From positions 124,001 through 188,000 of the forward strand of contig JACKLL010000003.1 in NCBI GenBank assembly GCA_024235935.1: a DNA stretch of 64,000 nt, read 5' to 3'. The notes under the pieces are model-generated. The model did no database searches. It was given only the letters and a program-made list of their open reading frames with translations, and was not told the origin of the DNA. The translations under genes and the position numbers were made by a program. Below, one piece after another: positions 60,199-64,000 of this stretch (positions within the stretch are counted from its first letter, which is position 1; each line of letters starts with the position of its first letter). Source of the DNA: Rhodoferax sp. GTDB lineage: Bacteria; Pseudomonadota; Gammaproteobacteria; Burkholderiales; Burkholderiaceae_C.

Positions 60199-61512
60199 TC
60201 AGTCCGATTCGCGCTCGACCAAGGTGGCATCGAGTTCGCGGTGCAGGCGGCGCATCAGCAGCCAGACGACCAACGCGACGACCGGTATCGCGACCGCGGC
60301 ACTGCTCTCGGCGCTGAACGGCCAGCCCACGGCATGGCCGGCCTTGGCCGCATAGCTGACGAGCCCGACGATGTAATAGGTGATGGCTGCCACCGACAGC
60401 CCCTCCACGGTCGACTGCAGCTTGAGCTGCATTGCCTGGCGCTGGTTCATGGCATTCAGCAGGTCCTGGCTGCTTTGCTGCTGCTCGATCTCCACCCGCG
60501 TGCGCAGCAGATTGCTGATGCGCGACACCCGCTGCGACAAGGCATCCTGGCGGCGTGCCGCCCATTCGCAGGTGCTGCGCGCCGGCGTCAGCCGACGGTC
60601 CATGAACTCGCGCAGGGTCTGCATGCCGGCCAGGCGTGATTCGGCGATATCCTCGATCCGGCGATCCACCAGTTCGAAGTAGGCGGCACTGGCCGACAGC
60701 CGGGAATGGGTCTTGGCATGCTGGCTCTCAATCTGCCCGGCCAGGCGCGTGAGGTCATTCAGCAACAGCGGCTCGTCCTGGCGCGTGGCCGTGCGGATGG
60801 ACTCGGCCAGTTCGGCCAATTCGCGCTCGGCCGTGGCCAGCACGGCCGACACATCGCGCGCCGCCGGCAGGCCCAGCAGCGCGGCCATGCGGTAGGTCTC
60901 GATCTCCAGCAGCCGCTGTACCAGCCGTCCGAGCCGGCGTGGCGTGATCTGCTCCGTCAGCAGCAGCATGCGCGAGAACCCGTCTGCATGGATGGCGAAG
61001 TCGGTGTAAAGCGCACCGCAACCTTCCGCCACCGTGGACGCCACCAGCGTCTCCTCCTGCAGCATGGCCCGCACCAGCCGCTCCGCCAGCTCTTCCTCGG
61101 CAGGCTGGACCCACAGGTGCATGCACGCCAGTGCACTGCCCGGCAGCGCCGCCAGCCAGTCCCGCGGCACCACTTCGGTGGCGGTGGCCGGAGCCCGTTC
61201 GTCCAGCCCGTCGGGCGGCTGTACCAGCACAAAGGTCCAGGTCACGAATTCGGTGTGCAGCTCCCAGCGGATCCGGAACCCGCCCACGTCCAGCCGCAGA
61301 TGCGTGGCATCGGCATCCGGCAATGGAAGATGGTGGTCGCGCAGCAGTCTGGCCAGATGGGTCCTGCTGGCCAGGCGCTGCTGTTCGTCACACAGCATCA
61401 CCACGCGCGAGATAACCTGCGGCGCCTCCATGGCCTCTGGTGGCCGGGCGTGGACCTCGTTGTGCAACGAGACCCTCAGAGGGTGCTGCAATAGCGGCGG
61501 CGGATGTGTCAT
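60199..61512 (-). CDS. DUF3422 family membrane-anchored protein
   Basis: A 437-residue protein of the DUF3422 family. The N-terminal segment HPLRVSLHNEVHARPPEAMEAPQ is diagnostic. A long helical middle follows, and two transmembrane helices lie near the C-terminus (about residues 370-392 and 404-424), giving a CorA-like overall plan. Function is unknown. It is downstream of tctA on the same strand, but a terminator lies between them. Confidence 0.88.
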   Translation of the reverse strand: MTHPPPLLQHPLRVSLHNEVHARPPEAMEAPQVISRVVMLCDEQQRLASRTHLARLLRDHHLPLPDADATHLRLDVGGFRIRWELHTEFVTWTFVLVQPPDGLDERAPATATEVVPRDWLAALPGSALACMHLWVQPAEEELAERLVRAMLQEETLVASTVAEGCGALYTDFAIHADGFSRMLLLTEQITPRRLGRLVQRLLEIETYRMAALLGLPAARDVSAVLATAERELAELAESIRTATRQDEPLLLNDLTRLAGQIESQHAKTHSRLSASAAYFELVDRRIEDIAESRLAGMQTLREFMDRRLTPARSTCEWAARRQDALSQRVSRISNLLRTRVEIEQQQSSQDLLNAMNQRQAMQLKLQSTVEGLSVAAITYYIVGLVSYAAKAGHAVGWPFSAESSAAVAIPVVALVVWLLMRRLHRELDATLVERESD

Positions 61513-61568
61513 GGTGGATCCTCGTCGGCCATTATCCGGGACACACCGACGGGTTGCGATGTCGCAGG

Positions 61569-61594
61569 AAAAACGGCACCCGAAGGTGCCGTTT
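61569..61594 (-). terminator. Intrinsic terminator of tctBA
   Basis: AAACGGCACC (61571-61580) and GGTGCCGTTT (61585-61594) form a perfect 10-base stem with a CGAA/TTCG tetraloop. On the minus strand it is followed by a T-run. It lies 25 bases beyond the tctA stop. Confidence 0.88.
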
Positions 61595-61619
61595 CGACGT
61601 CATGCGTGCGGAGGCAGCG

Positions 61620-63131
61620 TCATTCCTCGACGAAGGCCTCTTCGCGCTTGCGCTTGACGGAGGGCAGCAGCACGATCACCAGCAGCAATGCCGCGATGGC
61701 GAGCAGACTGGCCGACAGGCCCCGGGTGACGAACACGCTCCAGTCGCCGCGCGAGAGCAGCAGCGCGCGGCGCAGGTTCTCTTCCATCATCGGGCCCAGC
61801 ACGTAACCGAGCAGCAAGGGCGCCGGCTCGATGCCCAGCTTGATGAAGGTGTAGCCGATCACACCGAAGATCGCCACCATCCAGATGTCGAAGGTGTTGT
61901 TGTTGGTCGAATACACGCCGATGGCGCAGAACAGCACGATGGCCGGGAACAACCAGCGGTAGGGCACGGTCAGCAACTTGATCCAGATGCCGATCAGCGG
62001 CAGGTTCAGGATGATCAGCATCGCATTGCCGATCCACATCGAGGCGATCAGGCCCCAGAACAGTTCCGGGTTGCTGGTCATGACCTGCGGGCCGGGCTGG
62101 ATGTTGTGGATGGTCATGGCACCGACCATCAGCGCCATCACCGCGTTGGGCGGAATGCCCAGCGTCAGCAAGGGGATGAAGGAAGTTTGCGAGGCCGCAT
62201 TGTTGGCCGACTCGGGACCCGCCACGCCGCGGATGTTGCCCTTGCCGAATGCAATTTCGCCGGGCTTCATGCGGGCCTTCTTCTCGACCGTATAGGAAGC
62301 GAAGGCCGCCATCGTTGCACCACCGCCCGGCAGAATGCCCAGTGCGGAGCCCAGCAGCGTGCCGCGCAGCACGGCCGGCAACATGTTGCGGAAGTCCTCG
62401 CGGGTCGGCATCAGGCCCTTGACCTCGGCTGCAAACACCTGGCGCTCGCTCTCGTGTTTGCCCAGGTTGCTGATGATCTCGCCGTAACCGAACACACCCA
62501 TACCGATCACGATGAAGCCGATGCCGTCCGTGAGTTCGGGGATGTCGAAGCTGAAGCGTGCCACACCGGAGTTCACGTCGGTACCGACCAGACCCATCAG
62601 CAGACCCAGCAGAATCATGCCGACGGCCTTGAGGATGGAGCCCGATGCCAGCACGATGGCGCCGATCAGGCCCAGGATCATCAGCGAGAAATACTCTGCC
62701 GGTCCGAACTTGAACGCGACCTCGGTCAAGGGCACCGCGAAGGCAGCCAGCACCAGGGTACCGACGCAACCGGCAAAGAACGAACCCAGGCCAGCCGCCG
62801 CCAGTGCGGGACCCGCCCTGCCCTGGCGCGCCATCTGGTAGCCGTCGATCACCGTGACGACGGACGACGCCTCTCCCGGCAGATTGACCAGAATGGCCGT
62901 GGTGGAGCCGCCGTACTGCGCGCCGTAATAGATACCGGCCAGCATGATCAGCGCCGACACAGGCGGCAGCGCATAGGTGGCGGGCAGCAGCATGGCAATC
63001 GTTGCCAATGGGCCGATGCCCGGCAAGACGCCGATCAGCGTGCCCAACAGGCAGCCGACGAACGCATACAGCAGGTTGATCGGCGTGAACGCGACGCCGA
63101 AGCCAATCGAGAGATGGGAGAACAGTTCCAT
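61620..63131 (-). CDS. tctA: Tripartite tricarboxylate transporter large permease TctA
   Basis: A 503-residue inner-membrane protein with about 12 hydrophobic segments. Signature motifs are GTLIGVLPGIGPLATIAMLLP, YYGAQYGGSTTAILVNLPGEASSVVT and GILPGGGATMAAFASY, all typical of TctA. It is the transport channel for carboxylates delivered by a Bug/TctC receptor. It starts ten bases after the tctB stop. No receptor gene is adjacent. Confidence 0.95.
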   Translation of the reverse strand: MELFSHLSIGFGVAFTPINLLYAFVGCLLGTLIGVLPGIGPLATIAMLLPATYALPPVSALIMLAGIYYGAQYGGSTTAILVNLPGEASSVVTVIDGYQMARQGRAGPALAAAGLGSFFAGCVGTLVLAAFAVPLTEVAFKFGPAEYFSLMILGLIGAIVLASGSILKAVGMILLGLLMGLVGTDVNSGVARFSFDIPELTDGIGFIVIGMGVFGYGEIISNLGKHESERQVFAAEVKGLMPTREDFRNMLPAVLRGTLLGSALGILPGGGATMAAFASYTVEKKARMKPGEIAFGKGNIRGVAGPESANNAASQTSFIPLLTLGIPPNAVMALMVGAMTIHNIQPGPQVMTSNPELFWGLIASMWIGNAMLIILNLPLIGIWIKLLTVPYRWLFPAIVLFCAIGVYSTNNNTFDIWMVAIFGVIGYTFIKLGIEPAPLLLGYVLGPMMEENLRRALLLSRGDWSVFVTRGLSASLLAIAALLLVIVLLPSVKRKREEAFVEE

Positions 63132-63141
63132 GGTTTTCCTC

Positions 63142-63630
63142 TTATCCGGCAATGAAGGCGGGCCACGCCGGGAACTGCAGCTTGAGCGCCACAATGAAGG
63201 TCAGGTAGCACGACACCGCCAGGATGATGGACAGGATCAGCACTTCCTTGAACTTGAACTCCTCGCCCGCAAGCGCGGCGATGAAGGTCAATGCAATGAT
63301 GGCGGCGATCATGCCCATGTAAGGCAGGCCGATGCTGGGCAGGCCGCCCAGCAATACGCCGAACATCAGGTTGGACAGGATGATGAAGAACAGGGGCTTC
63401 CAGGCAAACTTGCCGACCTTGTCGCCGTCCTCGGTCTCGACGACCATGGCGGAAAAGGTCACGGCAATGCCGACGATGGCCATCAGCACACCCAGCATGA
63501 GCGGGAAGTAGCCCGGCCCCATGCGGGCAGCGTCGCCGACCTTGTAGTTGGTGGCGCCCCATGCAAAGGCGATACCGACCACAATGAACAGCAGGCCCGA
63601 GAAAAAGTCCTTCTGACTCTTGATTCGCAT
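63142..63630 (-). CDS. tctB: Tripartite tricarboxylate transporter small permease TctB
   Basis: A 162-residue membrane protein with four transmembrane helices and the TctB pattern (KDFFSGLLFIVVGIAFAWGA; GDAARMGPGYFPLMLGVLMAIVG). It is the small membrane subunit that pairs with TctA. It opens the tctBA operon; the 177 bases between it and the next minus-strand gene presumably hold the promoter. Confidence 0.93.
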   Translation of the reverse strand: MRIKSQKDFFSGLLFIVVGIAFAWGATNYKVGDAARMGPGYFPLMLGVLMAIVGIAVTFSAMVVETEDGDKVGKFAWKPLFFIILSNLMFGVLLGGLPSIGLPYMGMIAAIIALTFIAALAGEEFKFKEVLILSIILAVSCYLTFIVALKLQFPAWPAFIAG

Positions 63631-63807
63631 ACACAGTCCCCTCAGTGTTTAGACTGAGCGGGATTGTGATGGCGGACAGTGCCCTGGAAAATGTGGATAC
63701 CACCTACATGACAGTGGCATGACTTTCGTGGCGCTGTCCGCCGGCCGGCCGGATGAGCAGTGACCGGGCTTTGGAAGCAGGCAGCACAAGGCTGCGGCGG
63801 CGGTCGA

Positions 63808-64000
63808 TCAGGACAAGGGTGGCGTCGCGACCAGCACCTCGGCCATCACCGTCGTGCCCTGTGCCACCTGCAAGGCCCCTGCCAGGCGCATCGGACGCAT
63901 GCCGTCCTGGACCGCCTGGCGGCGCAAGGCGTCGATGCTGGGCTCGCGCGTCACGGTCGCCTTGAAGGCTTCCGAGACCACCAGCAGTTCGTACAGCCCG
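63808..64000 (-). CDS. GspE/PilB family secretion ATPase, C-terminal fragment
   Basis: Translation of the minus strand from the window edge gives 63 residues ending at a TGA at 63808-63810: it begins GLYELLVVSEAFKATV and continues with LRRQAVQDGMRPMRLAG and a terminal region with GTTVMAEVL. This matches the end of type II secretion/type IV pilus assembly ATPases (GspE, PulE, PilB), where a GxYELL motif and an LRxxAxxxGMxxLRxxG motif close the domain. Most of the gene lies outside the window, so GspE and PilB cannot be told apart. Confidence 0.72.
   Translation of the reverse strand, partial: GLYELLVVSEAFKATVTREPSIDALRRQAVQDGMRPMRLAGALQVAQGTTVMAEVLVATPPLS

Noticed and set aside
61440..63155. 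A 571-codon plus-strand frame opposite tctA
   Set aside because: Asp/Gln/His-rich shadow translation of TctA.

Overview
The window is GC-rich, densely coded DNA from a betaproteobacterium of the order Burkholderiales, most likely Comamonadaceae or a close relative. This rests on gene content and order: Bug-type (TctC) and TctA/TctB carriers, the trxB / ftsK-lolA-rarA block, rpmB-rpmG, ribF-ileS-lspA, a PimC/PimD-like acyl-CoA dehydrogenase pair and a DUF3422 protein. No rRNA, tRNA, CRISPR array, insertion sequence or prophage was recognised. I could not compute composition or run searches, so family calls come from reading motifs.

Layout. 1-16.8 kb is accessory metabolism in small regulator-linked units: DoxX + LigB-type dioxygenase with a divergent LysR gene; a phytanoyl-CoA-dioxygenase-like enzyme with a divergent LuxR-type gene; a four-gene operon (Bug receptor, beta-hydroxyacid dehydrogenase, FMN alpha-hydroxyacid oxidase, RraA-like protein) with a divergent LysR gene; the GTPase YlqF; an RpiR-type regulator divergent from a polar amino acid ABC transporter operon that also carries an M14-type amidohydrolase; and a 5'-truncated HpaI-type aldolase. 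16.8-22.7 kb holds a toxin-antitoxin pair abutting mutS, an Anbu proteasome-like gene with an alpha/beta hydrolase, and uppP. 22.7-27.5 kb is a membrane/envelope-signalling cluster: a Spy-like periplasmic protein, a DUF6622-like membrane protein, two paralogous 2TM proteins around a secreted hydrolase, and a LytS/LytTR two-component pair. 27.5-32.2 kb has a DUF924 gene, glnS, an EthD-like gene, a phasin-like gene and nudC. 32.2-35.7 kb is livFGMH without a binding-protein gene.

36-46.3 kb is core genome: rarA, lolA, ftsK, a Crp/Fnr-type regulator, trxB, rpmB-rpmG, an acyl desaturase, rsmB and purN. 46.4-51 kb has the acyl-CoA dehydrogenase pair, a membrane class III cyclase and an HNH endonuclease. 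51-57.2 kb is the run ribF-ileS-lspA followed by a Na/Pi cotransporter with a PhoU-like tail. 57.3-64 kb has a quinone oxidoreductase, an SH3-domain protein with a frameshifted M48 metallopeptidase, DUF3422, tctBA, and the 3' end of a GspE/PilB-type ATPase leaving the window.

The most unusual element is the toxin-antitoxin module at 16859-17443. The antitoxin looks like a chimera (Phd/YefM DNA-binding half, CcdA-like toxin-binding tail) paired with a CcdB toxin whose gyrase-contacting C-terminal Trp is missing. The module has an operator-like palindrome over its -10 box, sits next to the point where an HpaI aldolase gene is decapitated, and ends one base before the mutS start codon, so mutS may be expressed from the module's promoter. 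Several intergenic regions carry perfect or near-perfect dyads that look like operators for the adjacent regulators.
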